Shown piece after piece: positions 1 through 6,333 of a DNA stretch of 10,821 nt. The position numbers and the translations under genes are program-made. Numbering within the stretch: position 1 is the first letter of the stretch; each line of letters opens with the position of its first letter. Location: the NCBI GenBank assembly GCA_023259235.1, contig JAHFQQ010000105.1, positions 1-10,821 of the forward strand, in the 5' to 3' direction. Source of the DNA: Polaromonas sp. (GTDB lineage: Bacteria > Pseudomonadota > Gammaproteobacteria > Burkholderiales > Burkholderiaceae_C). The notes beneath the pieces were generated by a model. The model had not been told where the DNA came from. It worked only from the letters and a program-made list of their open reading frames with translations, and made no database searches.

Positions 1-921
1 CTGCTCGGCGGCTCGGCCGATCTGACCGGCTCCAACCTGACCAACACCAAAAGCACGACCAGCCTGCGCTTTGACCTGAACGGCGACGTGGTGCAAACTG
101 CCACCGCTGACGGTGGCAAAACCGGCGGCCGCCACATCAACTACGGCGTGCGCGAGTTCGGCATGGCGGCCATCATGAATGGCATTGCGCTGCACGGCGG
201 CTTCATTCCCTACGGCGGCACCTTCCTGACCTTCAGCGACTACAGCCGCAACGCCATCCGCATGGCCGCGCTGATGAAGCTGCGCGTGATTCACGTCTTT
301 ACGCATGACAGCATTGGCCTGGGCGAAGACGGACCGACGCACCAGTCGATTGAACACGCCGCCAGCCTGCGCCTGATTCCCAACCTTGACGTCTGGCGTC
401 CCGGCGACACTGCTGAAACCGCGGTGGCCTGGGCCGTGGCCCTGCAAAACAGACACAAGCCCACGGCGCTGCTGCTGAGCCGCCAGAACCTGCCTTACGC
501 GCCGAAAAGCGAACTCGCCGACATCAGCAAGGGTGCTTACGTGCTGGCCGAACCGACGGAGGTCGGCCTCAACAAGAAAATTCAAGCCATCCTGATTGCC
601 ACCGGCTCCGAAGTGCAACTGGCGCTCAAGGCGCAGGAACTGCTGGCTACTTTCAAAATTGCGGTGCGCGTGGTTTCCATGCCCAGCACCACCACCTTTG
701 ACCAGCAGAAACCCGCCTATAAATCCGAAGTGCTGCCCGAAGGCATTCCGCGCATTGCCGTGGAAATGGGCGTAACCGGCGGCTGGTGGAAATATGGCTG
801 CGCCGCCGTGGTTGGCATCGACAGCTTTGGCGAATCGGCGCCCGCGCCGGTGCTGTTCAGGCATTTTGGATTTACGCCAGAGAATGTGGCAGACACCGTG
901 CGCAAGGTGCTCAAGAAATGA
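1..921 (+). CDS. tkt: Transketolase, C-terminal part (5' end outside window)
   Basis: Transketolase is a thiamine-diphosphate enzyme that moves two-carbon ketol units between sugar phosphates in the pentose phosphate and Calvin pathways; it is cytoplasmic. The frame is open from base 1 and ends with TGA at 919-921, giving 306 visible residues, a little under half of a usual protein of about 660-680 residues. The pyrimidine-binding domain is visible. YGVREFGM holds the glutamate that activates the cofactor in the family, GLGEDGPTHQ holds the substrate-binding Asp and His, and SRQNLPY holds the phosphate-binding Arg. The C-terminal domain follows, with TGSEVQLAL and an ending typical of the family. 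It lies 98 bp upstream of gap on the same strand, a common pairing in Burkholderiales. The GTG and ATG codons inside are not starts, because conserved sequence (GGSADLTGSN) precedes them. Confidence 0.96.
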   Translation: MLGGSADLTGSNLTNTKSTTSLRFDLNGDVVQTATADGGKTGGRHINYGVREFGMAAIMNGIALHGGFIPYGGTFLTFSDYSRNAIRMAALMKLRVIHVFTHDSIGLGEDGPTHQSIEHAASLRLIPNLDVWRPGDTAETAVAWAVALQNRHKPTALLLSRQNLPYAPKSELADISKGAYVLAEPTEVGLNKKIQAILIATGSEVQLALKAQELLATFKIAVRVVSMPSTTTFDQQKPAYKSEVLPEGIPRIAVEMGVTGGWWKYGCAAVVGIDSFGESAPAPVLFRHFGFTPENVADTVRKVLKK

Positions 922-970
922 GTCCTTTGTAAAGAGATCCGTGCCTGGGCCATGCGAAGAACCCTTCGAC

Positions 971-986
971 AGGCTCGGGGCGAGCG
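971..986. repeat. Intergenic hairpin within a dispersed-repeat-like motif
   Basis: Between tkt and gap, bases 973-977 (GCTCG) and 981-985 (CGAGC) form a perfect 5-bp stem around a GGG loop. The surrounding stretch from 962, CCCTTCGACAGGCTCGGGGC, resembles a short intergenic motif that I recall as recurring many times in Comamonadaceae and other proteobacterial genomes (CCCTTCGACAGGCTCAGGGC type). That resemblance is from memory and unverified. No T-run follows, so it is a poor intrinsic terminator. No second copy was found in this window. Confidence 0.4.
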
Positions 987-1006
987 GCGTGTAAAAGTTA
1001 ACTTCC

Positions 1007-1011
1007 AGGAG
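1007..1011 (+). promoter_or_regulatory. Shine-Dalgarno site that sets the gap start
   Basis: AGGAG at 1007-1011 lies 8 nt before the ATG at 1020 but only 2 nt before the ATG at 1014. The usual spacing therefore favours 1020 as the gap start. Confidence 0.75.
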
Positions 1012-1019
1012 AAATGCAG

Positions 1020-2018
1020 ATGACGATCAAACTAGGCATCAACGGCTTCGGCCGCATCGGGCGCAACGTGTTGCGTGCCGCCGTGCAAAACTTCAGCGAC
1101 ATTGAAGTCGTTGGCATCAACGACCTGCTCGAACCCGAGTACCTTGCCTACATGCTGCAATACGACAGCGTGCACGGCCGCTTCAAGGGCGAGGTTTCAG
1201 TGGACGGCAACACCCTTATCGTCAACGGGAAAAAAATTCGCCTGACGCAGGAACGCGACCCGGCCAACCTCAAATGGAACGACGTGGGCGCTGATGTGGT
1301 GCTCGAATGCACCGGCCTGTTCCTGGACAAGGCGGCAGGCGAAAAGCACCTGGCGGCGGGCGCCAGGAAGGTCATCTTCTCTGCCCCCAGCAAGGACGAC
1401 ACGCCCATGTTTGTCTTTGGCGTGAACGACAAGACCTATGCCGGCCAGGCCGTCATCAGCAATGCGAGCTGCACCACCAACTGCCTGGCCCCCGTTGCAA
1501 AGATTTTGAACGACAAATGGGGCATCAAGCGCGGCCTCATGACCACCGTTCACGCCGCCACTGCCACGCAAAAAACCGTTGATGGCCCGAGCAACAAGGA
1601 CTGGCGCGGCGGCCGCGGCATCATGGAAAACATCATCCCCAGCAGCACCGGCGCCGCCAAGGCGGTTGGCGTGGTGATCCCTGAGCTGAACAAAAAGCTT
1701 ACCGGCATGAGCTTTCGCGTTCCCACCAGCGATGTCTCGGTGGTCGATCTGACGGTGGAACTCAACAAGCCTGCCAGCTACGCCGAAATCTGCGCCGAGA
1801 TGAAAGCGCAAAGCGAAGGCGCTTTCAAAGGCGTGCTCGGCTACACCGAGGACAAGGTGGTGGCCACCGACTTCCGCGGCGATGCCCGCACCTCCATCTT
1901 TGACGCTACCGCCGGACTGGCGCTGGACAGCACGTTTGTGAAGGTGGTGACCTGGTACGACAACGAATGGGGCTACTCCAACAAATGCCTGGAGATGGTG
2001 CGCGTGGTGGCCGGGTAA
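1020..2018 (+). CDS. gap: Glyceraldehyde-3-phosphate dehydrogenase, type I
   Basis: This enzyme catalyses the NAD(P)-dependent interconversion of glyceraldehyde 3-phosphate and 1,3-bisphosphoglycerate in glycolysis, gluconeogenesis and the Calvin cycle; it is a cytoplasmic homotetramer. The N-terminal Rossmann motif GINGFGRIGR is at residues 6-15. Asp35 after the second strand (GIND) fits a preference for NAD. The catalytic Cys151 is in SNASCTTNCLAP and the partner His178 in TTVHAATATQ. The C-terminus has the typical WYDNEWGYSNK. The length is 332 residues, normal for the family. An in-frame ATG at 1014 would add two residues, but the AGGAG at 1007-1011 and the family N-terminus (MTIK-GINGFGRIGR) favour 1020. 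It follows tkt on the same strand, so co-transcription is plausible. Nothing is broken or missing. Confidence 0.97.
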   Translation: MTIKLGINGFGRIGRNVLRAAVQNFSDIEVVGINDLLEPEYLAYMLQYDSVHGRFKGEVSVDGNTLIVNGKKIRLTQERDPANLKWNDVGADVVLECTGLFLDKAAGEKHLAAGARKVIFSAPSKDDTPMFVFGVNDKTYAGQAVISNASCTTNCLAPVAKILNDKWGIKRGLMTTVHAATATQKTVDGPSNKDWRGGRGIMENIIPSSTGAAKAVGVVIPELNKKLTGMSFRVPTSDVSVVDLTVELNKPASYAEICAEMKAQSEGAFKGVLGYTEDKVVATDFRGDARTSIFDATAGLALDSTFVKVVTWYDNEWGYSNKCLEMVRVVAG

Positions 2019-2100
2019 GCACTGGCCAGTTCCCCGGGATCGTGCCTTCCGGTTTTCCCCGCGGCGGCGGCGCCCCATGGTACTGCCGCACAATCGGCAG

Positions 2101-2952
2101 ATGAAGATCCAGCTCCTGTCCGACCTGCACCTCGAATCGAACCCGAATTTCAAGGCGCGGCCGCTGCCGGGCGCCGACCTGCTGGTGCTGGCCGGTGACA
2201 TCGGCTCCTACCAGCAGGGCTCGCTGCTCAGCACTCTGGAGATCAGCGACTTTGGCCTGGCGCGGTTTTCGCCCTTGCCAGCGGCGCGCGGCGGTGCGGC
2301 GTGGCCGACCCCCGTGTTTTTCCTGCCGGGCAATCACGAGTATGACGGGCTTGATTTTGACGCCGCACGTTCCCGCCTGCGCGAAACCTGCGCACGCCTG
2401 GGCCTGATCTGGCTGGAGCGCGAAACCGTGCTGCTGCAGGGCGTGCGCTTTGTCGGCAGCACGCTCTGGACGGACTTCGATGCGCTCAGCACCGAAAGGG
2501 CGCGAACGCAAGACGTCACGCTGGGCGAACAGTTGAATGCGCGCGAAAAGGCCTTTCGCGCCGCCAATTTCTACCTGACCAAAAACCACGCTTTCCGCAG
2601 CGGTCAGCCGATGCTGGCCGACGCGGTGCGCGAAGAAGGCCTGAAAAGCCAGTCCTGGCTGCGTCGCGCGCTGGCCGAGCCGTTTGACGGGCCAACCGTC
2701 GTGGTAACGCATTTTGCCCCCAGCCTGCAAAGCGCCGACCCGCGCTACGGCATCACCCCGGGCACCGCCGGATTCTGCAATTCACTCGACGAATTGCTGC
2801 CGCTGGCCAGGCTCTGGCTGCATGGCCATTTGCATTGCCAGGTGGATTACGTGAGGCACGGCTGTCGCGTGGTGGCCAACCCGCTGGGCTATGCGCGCAA
2901 GGGCGAACAGGCCGCGTTCCGGGAGTCGCTTTGCATCGATCTGGCGGGTTGA
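2101..2952 (+). CDS. Calcineurin-like metallophosphoesterase
   Basis: This is a predicted two-metal phosphoesterase; the substrate is unknown. All five family blocks are present: DLH (Asp8, His10), GD (Asp33), GNHEY (Asn78, His79), TH (His204) and HGHLH (241-245). These residues normally coordinate a Mn/Fe/Zn pair, so the protein should be active. The length is 283 residues, and no signal peptide or membrane segment is seen, so it is probably cytoplasmic. An upstream in-frame ATG at 2077 would add eight residues (MVLPHNRQ). I chose 2101 because MKIQLLSDLHLE is the standard N-terminus of such proteins, with the first strand starting at once; neither start has a convincing Shine-Dalgarno site. 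It lies 82 bp after gap without an obvious terminator. The family includes nucleases, cyclic-nucleotide phosphodiesterases and lipid phosphatases, and sequence alone does not separate these here. Confidence 0.9.
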   Translation: MKIQLLSDLHLESNPNFKARPLPGADLLVLAGDIGSYQQGSLLSTLEISDFGLARFSPLPAARGGAAWPTPVFFLPGNHEYDGLDFDAARSRLRETCARLGLIWLERETVLLQGVRFVGSTLWTDFDALSTERARTQDVTLGEQLNAREKAFRAANFYLTKNHAFRSGQPMLADAVREEGLKSQSWLRRALAEPFDGPTVVVTHFAPSLQSADPRYGITPGTAGFCNSLDELLPLARLWLHGHLHCQVDYVRHGCRVVANPLGYARKGEQAAFRESLCIDLAG

Positions 2953-3041
2953 GGTCCTGCAGGCAGGTATTTCATTTTGTCGTCAGCCAATAACACGGCG
3001 CGGCCACTGGCTAAACTACAGGTTTTCAAGAGGAGCGTTCC

Positions 3042-3464
3042 ATGAAGATTCTTCTGGCCGTCGACGGCAGCAGCTACACCAAGAAAATGCTGGCCTACCT
3101 GACCACGCATGACGAGTTGTTCAGTCCGCAAAATGACTACACCGTGTTCACGGTCCAGCAGGCCTTTCCGCTGCGGGCGCGGGCGGCCGTGGGCAAGGAT
3201 CTCGTGGAAACCTATTACCGGGAAGACGCCGAAAAAACCATCACCCCGGTGTGCAAATTCCTGGCACGCCATGGCATCGAGGCCAAAAGCGCCTGGAAGG
3301 TGGGGCTGGTGGGCGAAACCATCGCCTCGTTTGCCGATGCAGGCAAGTATGACCTGATCGTCATGGGCTCACACGGGTATGGCGCAATCGGTAGCCTGGT
3401 GATGGGCTCGGTGGCCACCCAAGTGCTGGCGCGTGGCAAGGTGCCGGTGCTGCTGGTCCGCTAG
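3042..3464 (+). CDS. Universal stress protein, UspA family
   Basis: This is a single-domain Usp protein of 140 residues, the usual size. The N-terminal strand MKILLAVDGS carries the conserved Asp8. The C-terminal part has the nucleotide-binding pattern G-2x-G-9x-G-S (Gly109, Gly112, Gly122, Ser123), which marks the ATP-binding subgroup (MJ0577 type) rather than the UspA type that does not bind ATP. It ends with the expected buried strand VPVLLVR. AGGAG at 3031-3035 lies 6 nt before the ATG. It sits 89 bp after the metallophosphoesterase gene. Sequence upstream (TAAACT at 3012-3017) could be a -10 box, but no well-spaced -35 box was found. It probably acts as a dimeric stress or energy-status protein; the specific role is unknown. 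It converges with the minus-strand genes that follow. Confidence 0.94.
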   Translation: MKILLAVDGSSYTKKMLAYLTTHDELFSPQNDYTVFTVQQAFPLRARAAVGKDLVETYYREDAEKTITPVCKFLARHGIEAKSAWKVGLVGETIASFADAGKYDLIVMGSHGYGAIGSLVMGSVATQVLARGKVPVLLVR

Positions 3465-3479
3465 GACCGTGCCGGTGAC

Positions 3480-3692
3480 ACGCCGGCAGTTCCTCGCGCC
3501 CGGCGGGTCCGAATGGTCGATCAACCCCTTGCGCACGATGGTGGCGGTTTCAAAACCCCGGTGCGGGCGCGCCAGCGACGCATCCGGCCCCATCCGCGCA
3601 TTGGCCGCGGGGTAGCCGTCATCGTGATACAGGAACGGATCAATGGTCTCCCATGGAAAGCCAGGGGGCTTGATCTGGCGGACGGCGCTGAC
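3480..3692 (-). pseudogene. Pirin-family gene remnant (internally deleted and truncated)
   Basis: Reading the minus strand from 3692 down gives VSAVRQIKPPGFPWETIDPF, then LYHDDGYPAANARMGPDASLA, then RPHRGFETATIVRKGLIDHSD ending near 3507. These are successive conserved blocks of the N-terminal cupin of pirin-family proteins (DPF-hDDaYPagN, MGPaaSLA, PHRGFETvT, DHsDS-G). In intact family members, as I remember them, about 30-35 residues (including a GWRMYHG-type block and VPGFP) separate SLA from the PHRGFE block. Here they are joined directly and in frame. After DHSD the similarity stops, so most of the protein (about 200 residues) is missing. In this frame a TGA (3722-3720 region) lies upstream with no start codon before the conserved part. 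It directly follows the VOC gene on the same strand, so it may once have been the last gene of that operon. Intact pirins are metal-binding cupins, some with quercetinase activity. Confidence 0.72.
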
Positions 3693-3719
3693 TTCAGCCG
3701 GCCTGCGACTGGAGCTCTT

Positions 3720-4142
3720 TCATGCCGCGGCAGGTACGACAATCACCATCCAGGACACGCCAAAGCGGTCGGCCACCATGCCGAACGACGAGGCGTAAAA
3801 AGTCTTGCTCAACGGCATCTGCACCTGCCCGCCCTGGCCGAGGGCAGAGAACAGGCGCTGGGCCTCGGCGTCGTTCGCGGCCGCAAGCGACAGTGAAAAG
3901 CCTTGAAACACCGGGCTCCCCGCGGCCCGGCCATCCGATGCCATCAGCGTCGTCTCGCCGATGCGAAAGCTCGCGTGCATCACCTTGTCGTCCGAGCCGG
4001 GCGGACACATGCCCGCCGGCATCGGCTCCGGGCTCTCCTTGAAACGCATCAGCATCGTCACCTCGGCGCCAAGCGCGGTCCGGTAATACTCGAGCGCCTC
4101 TTCGCAACGGCCTTCAAAAAATAAGTAGGGCTGAACTTGCAT
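3720..4142 (-). CDS. PhnB-like VOC family protein
   Basis: This is a 140-residue protein of the PhnB/3-demethylubiquinone-methyltransferase-like branch of the vicinal-oxygen-chelate (glyoxalase/bleomycin resistance) fold. Visible signatures are the N-terminal QPYLFFEGRCEEALEYYRTA, a central block with ASFRIGETTLMASD, and the C-terminal ADRFGVSWMV. The length fits the family. The function is unknown: relatives are annotated as PhnB, yet no phosphonate genes are present. A Shine-Dalgarno AGGAG (plus-strand CTCCT at 4149-4153) lies 6 nt from the ATG. It is the fifth gene of the minus-strand run, 57 bp after the GFA gene, and the pirin remnant follows at once. It is less similar to the two longer VOC proteins of this window than those are to each other. 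Confidence 0.88.
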   Translation of the reverse strand: MQVQPYLFFEGRCEEALEYYRTALGAEVTMLMRFKESPEPMPAGMCPPGSDDKVMHASFRIGETTLMASDGRAAGSPVFQGFSLSLAAANDAEAQRLFSALGQGGQVQMPLSKTFYASSFGMVADRFGVSWMVIVVPAAA

Positions 4143-4199
4143 GACTATCTCCTTTTCAGTGGTTGATATTGATCGATCTCCCTCATCTCCATACGGTCT

Positions 4200-4547
4200 T
4201 CACCTGGCACGACCGTCGAAGTTGGTGACCGGGACAGAGGCCAGGTCAAGGTCTTCGAGACAGCGAATATTGATGGCGGCCATGCGGTTGCCTTTGGGGT
4301 CAACACCTTCGCCATACGGATGTGTGCCACAGGTCGGGCAGAAGTGGTGCTTGATGACATGTTGATTGAAGGTGTAGGTTCCCATGTCTTCTTCCGGTGT
4401 GAGCAAGCGCAGCTGGTCGCGGGGCACGAACCACATGAGCCCGCCTTTGCGCGAGCAGATCGAGCAGTTGCAGGCCATCGCCCCGGTGAGTTCGCCGTCC
4501 ACTTCAAATGCGATTTTTCCGCAGTGGCAGCTGCCTTTGTACATCAT
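4200..4547 (-). CDS. GFA family zinc protein (CENP-V/GFA fold)
   Basis: This is a 115-residue protein of the family named after glutathione-dependent formaldehyde-activating enzyme. The full set of zinc-ligand cysteines is visible: CHC at Cys7 and Cys9, CNCSIC at Cys26, Cys28 and Cys31, and CPTCG at Cys70 and Cys73. The family binds a structural and a second zinc, and some members are proposed to bind glutathione adducts. Most members are uncharacterised, so 'formaldehyde activating' should not be assumed. The ATG at 4547 overlaps the stop of the preceding VOC gene as ATGA, which indicates translational coupling. An AAGGAGA site lies about 6 nt upstream; a second ATG directly follows the first. 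No formaldehyde or glutathione dehydrogenase gene is in the window. Confidence 0.92.
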   Translation of the reverse strand: MMYKGSCHCGKIAFEVDGELTGAMACNCSICSRKGGLMWFVPRDQLRLLTPEEDMGTYTFNQHVIKHHFCPTCGTHPYGEGVDPKGNRMAAINIRCLEDLDLASVPVTNFDGRAR

Positions 4548-5026
4548 GTGTTTTCTCCTTGCCCGTAGGCCCGTTTCAACGCGGCGATGTCGATTTTCTT
4601 CATTTTCATCATCGCCGCCATGACGCGCTGGGCCTTGATCGGGTCGGGATCATTCAACAGCTCGATCAGCACCCTGGGAACGATCTGCCAGGACACACCG
4701 AACTTGTCCTGTAACCAGGCACATTGGTCTTCCCTGCCACCGGCTGAGAGCTGGTCCCAGTATTCGTCAACTTCTTGCTGCGACTCGCATTTCACGACAA
4801 ATGAGATGGCGGGTGTGAAGTGGTAGACCGGGCCGCCGTTGAGCGCCACAAACTCCTGCCCGTCGAGCAGAAAACTGGCGGTCATGACCGAACCCCTGGG
4901 CCCCGGCCCTGCTTCGCCATAACGATTGACAGTCAGGACCCTGGAGTTCCTGAAAATCGAGATATAAAAATTCATGGCCTCTTCGGCCTGGGTGTCGAAC
5001 CACAGGAAGGGGATAATTTTTTGCAT
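4544..5026 (-). CDS. PhnB-like VOC family protein (3-dmu-9_3-mt type)
   Basis: This is a 160-residue VOC-fold protein of the type often annotated '3-demethylubiquinone-9 3-methyltransferase', although the fold is not that of a methyltransferase. Key blocks are QKIIPFLWFDTQAEEAMNFY at the N-terminus, ALNGGP near residue 65, CAWLQDKFGVSWQIVP in the second half, and MKMKKIDIAAL at the C-terminus. The substrate is unknown. AGGAG is followed by 9 nt before the ATG at 5026. Its TGA overlaps the GFA start by 4 bp (ATGA), so the two are almost certainly co-translated. It shares several blocks with the plus-strand VOC protein at 6918-7403 (ALNGGP/GLNGGP, FGVSWQIVP/WGVSWQITP, MKMKKIDIA/MTMKKIDVA), so the two are paralogues within one locus. 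Confidence 0.92.
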   Translation of the reverse strand: MQKIIPFLWFDTQAEEAMNFYISIFRNSRVLTVNRYGEAGPGPRGSVMTASFLLDGQEFVALNGGPVYHFTPAISFVVKCESQQEVDEYWDQLSAGGREDQCAWLQDKFGVSWQIVPRVLIELLNDPDPIKAQRVMAAMMKMKKIDIAALKRAYGQGENT

Positions 5027-5085
5027 GAAGATTTACTCCTTGACGGTTGCTTGTGATGAAACACCTGAATGGGATGAGCTTGTGC

Positions 5086-5538
5086 CTAGCGATCCGGGAA
5101 GTCGAATTTCGGCAGCGTCTCCCCGGTTTCGAGCAAAGTCTTCAGGCCGCTGAGAATCATGGGCCAGCCTACGCTGCAGGCCGAAAACACGCGGCTGCCC
5201 GGCGGGAATTCGTCGTGCACCGTCGTCAGCCGGACGACCCCGCCATCCTCTGCCAGTGAAAACGTGACGCGAGACGGTGGCTCCGCCTGGTATTCATCCG
5301 TGAACACCGGGTGAAACGTATGCCGCAGAAGTATTCCGGGCACTACTTGCAGAACGACGTGTTCATCCGTGATCCTGTCCTCGCGTCGATAGAGCACCTT
5401 CGACCCGACGTTCCAGTCGGACTCGATGCGCGTATCGAACCAGTAGCGCTGCGTCAGCTCGGGTTTTGTCAATGCGTCCCAAACCGCGTTGCGTGTGGCG
5501 GCGATGTAGATGACATGCACGATCCCGGATTTGTTCAT
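5086..5538 (-). CDS. SRPBCC family protein (AHSA1-like)
   Basis: This is a 150-residue member of the START/Bet v 1-like SRPBCC superfamily, in the AHSA1 (activator of Hsp90 ATPase homologue) branch. It shows the typical N-terminal strand IVHVIYIAATRNAVWDALT, then PELTQRYWFDTRIESDW, a hydrophobic cavity region, and the C-terminal helix starting at GWPMILSGLKTLLETGE. Bacterial members bind small hydrophobic ligands; the ligand here is unknown, and a true Hsp90 role is unlikely. GAGGAG (plus-strand CTCCTC at 5545-5550) is 6 nt before the ATG and overlaps the end of the upstream RibD-C-like gene, so the two are in one operon. A 59-bp gap separates its TAG from the next gene's start. A second SRPBCC gene lies on the other arm of the locus (6334-6780); the two are only distantly alike. 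Confidence 0.92.
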   Translation of the reverse strand: MNKSGIVHVIYIAATRNAVWDALTKPELTQRYWFDTRIESDWNVGSKVLYRREDRITDEHVVLQVVPGILLRHTFHPVFTDEYQAEPPSRVTFSLAEDGGVVRLTTVHDEFPPGSRVFSACSVGWPMILSGLKTLLETGETLPKFDFPDR

Positions 5539-5548
5539 GGACGACTCC

Positions 5549-6109
5549 TCAGGGGGTGGGCCGCTCGGGCGCGTAGCGCAGGATCACGCCGCCCGTGCCA
5601 AGCGGCCGCGCCTCGATGAGCTTCAATTTCAGCCGGTCCGGGCTCTGCTTAAACAAGGGGCTTCCGCCTCCCATGACCAGCGGGGCGATGGCCAGGCGGT
5701 ACTCGTCGATGAGGCCATGCTTCATGAATGTGGAGCACAGCCCGGCGCTACCGAAGATGAACAGATTGCCTGCACCCTGCCGCTTCAGCGCAAGGACTTC
5801 TTCCACGGCGTTGTCCTGAATCAGCCGGGTGTTATTCCAGTCGGCCCGGTCCAGGGTGCGCGAGAAGACGACCTTGGGCAGCTTGTTCATGTAGTCGGCG
5901 ACCTCGCCCTTTGCCGCTTGCCAGTACGCGGCCATGCCTTCGTACGTCACCCGTCCGAACAGCAGCATGTCGGCCGAACCCAACTGCTCGATGGAGAGTT
6001 GTTCGAGTTCCGGACCCCAGATGGACTGGTGCCAGTCCAGGTCCCAGCTCTTATGCCCTTCAAACATGCCGTCCAGCGTGACAAGGTTCCACATGATCAG
6101 CTTGCGCAT
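5549..6109 (-). CDS. Dihydrofolate reductase family protein (RibD C-terminal-like)
   Basis: This is a 186-residue protein of the RibD-C/DHFR-like fold. It has the N-terminal MRKLIMWNLVTLDGMFEG, the block MLLFGRVTYEGMAAYW, the nucleotide-binding FIFGSAGLCSTFM, and the substrate-side block LIDEYRLAIAPLVMGGGSPLF. Family members are presumed NADPH-dependent reductases with unknown substrates; they are not the folA enzyme and are not linked here to riboflavin genes. The frame extends upstream to an ATG at 6154, but that start would add 15 unrelated residues and run through the operator. ATG 6109 has GGAG about 7 nt upstream (plus-strand 6117-6120) and matches the family N-terminus. The TGA at 5549-5551 touches the ribosome site of the SRPBCC gene. 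It is the first gene of the minus-strand operon. Confidence 0.93.
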   Translation of the reverse strand: MRKLIMWNLVTLDGMFEGHKSWDLDWHQSIWGPELEQLSIEQLGSADMLLFGRVTYEGMAAYWQAAKGEVADYMNKLPKVVFSRTLDRADWNNTRLIQDNAVEEVLALKRQGAGNLFIFGSAGLCSTFMKHGLIDEYRLAIAPLVMGGGSPLFKQSPDRLKLKLIEARPLGTGGVILRYAPERPTP

Positions 6110-6137
6110 CGGTGATCTCCGGCCCCAAAAAGTTAAA

Positions 6138-6156
6138 TTGTGAACAACGTCCACAA
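6138..6156. promoter_or_regulatory. Candidate operator O1 (minus-strand side)
   Basis: TTGTGAACAACGTCCACAA has 5-bp palindromic ends (TTGTG/CACAA). It is identical to the site at 6270-6288 at 15 of 19 positions. It starts 29 bp upstream of the RibD-C-like ATG, where a repressor would overlap the likely -10 or spacer region. Confidence 0.5.
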
Positions 6157-6269
6157 AAGAATATCAAAGTTGATTCACAGTCTCCGCATGCGCACGGCAG
6201 CAACCTTAAGGTCAAAATGGTCATGTGGACCTTATGTGGACGCTGTACATTAAGGACAGCACCATCTGC

Positions 6270-6288
6270 TTGTGGATAGCGTCCACAT
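6270..6288. promoter_or_regulatory. Candidate operator O2 (plus-strand side)
   Basis: TTGTGGATAGCGTCCACAT contains a perfect 6-bp inverted repeat (TGTGGA/TCCACA) with a 5-bp spacer. It matches the site at 6138-6156 at 15 of 19 positions and ends 45 bp upstream of the plus-strand SRPBCC ATG. The pair suggests one dimeric regulator acting on both arms; the regulator is not in this window. Confidence 0.5.
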
Positions 6289-6333
6289 CAAGTCCCCAGG
6301 CCATCACCGCATCCACTCGAAAGGAGAATTAAC

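Larger units (their letters stand above)
6110..6333. promoter_or_regulatory. Divergent control region with repeated TGTGGAC boxes
   Basis: This 224-bp region lies between the divergent RibD-C-like and SRPBCC genes and is more AT-rich than its surroundings. It holds two similar 19-bp palindromic sites (listed separately) and, between them, two tandem ATGTGGAC boxes at 6223-6230 and 6234-6241, 11 bp apart (about one helical turn). It also has a perfect 10-bp palindrome, ACCTTAAGGT, at 6203-6212, and a perfect 7-bp inverted repeat (TAAGGTC 6207-6213, GACCTTA 6228-6234). On the minus strand TTGATA (plus 6162-6167) is a good -35 candidate, but the best -10 (CACAAT) would be 19 nt away. No clear plus-strand promoter was found. 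Confidence 0.6.

Noticed and set aside
2077..2100. Upstream ATG for the metallophosphoesterase
   Set aside because: It would add eight residues before the conserved MKIQLLSDLHLE start and has no ribosome site.
1197..2201. Long antisense open frame (334 codons) opposite gap
   Set aside because: Mirror frame of a strongly conserved GC-rich gene; composition is Arg/Gly/His/Ala-rich with no recognisable family block.
3455..3487. Hairpins GGTCC/GGACC and GCCGG/CCGGC at the end of the usp gene as a terminator
   Set aside because: Stems are only 5 bp and no T-run follows on either strand; such short GC stems are expected by chance here.
3720..4142. phnB naming and a phosphonate role for the VOC genes
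   Set aside because: No C-P lyase genes are nearby; similarity is to the fold family only.
6110..6154. Upstream ATG (6154) for the RibD-C-like gene
   Set aside because: It lacks a Shine-Dalgarno site and would place the operator inside the gene; ATG 6109 has GGAG and the family N-terminus.
6162..6167. TTGATA as the -35 box of the minus-strand operon
   Set aside because: The best -10 partner is 19 nt away and matches only 4 of 6, so I did not list a promoter on its own.
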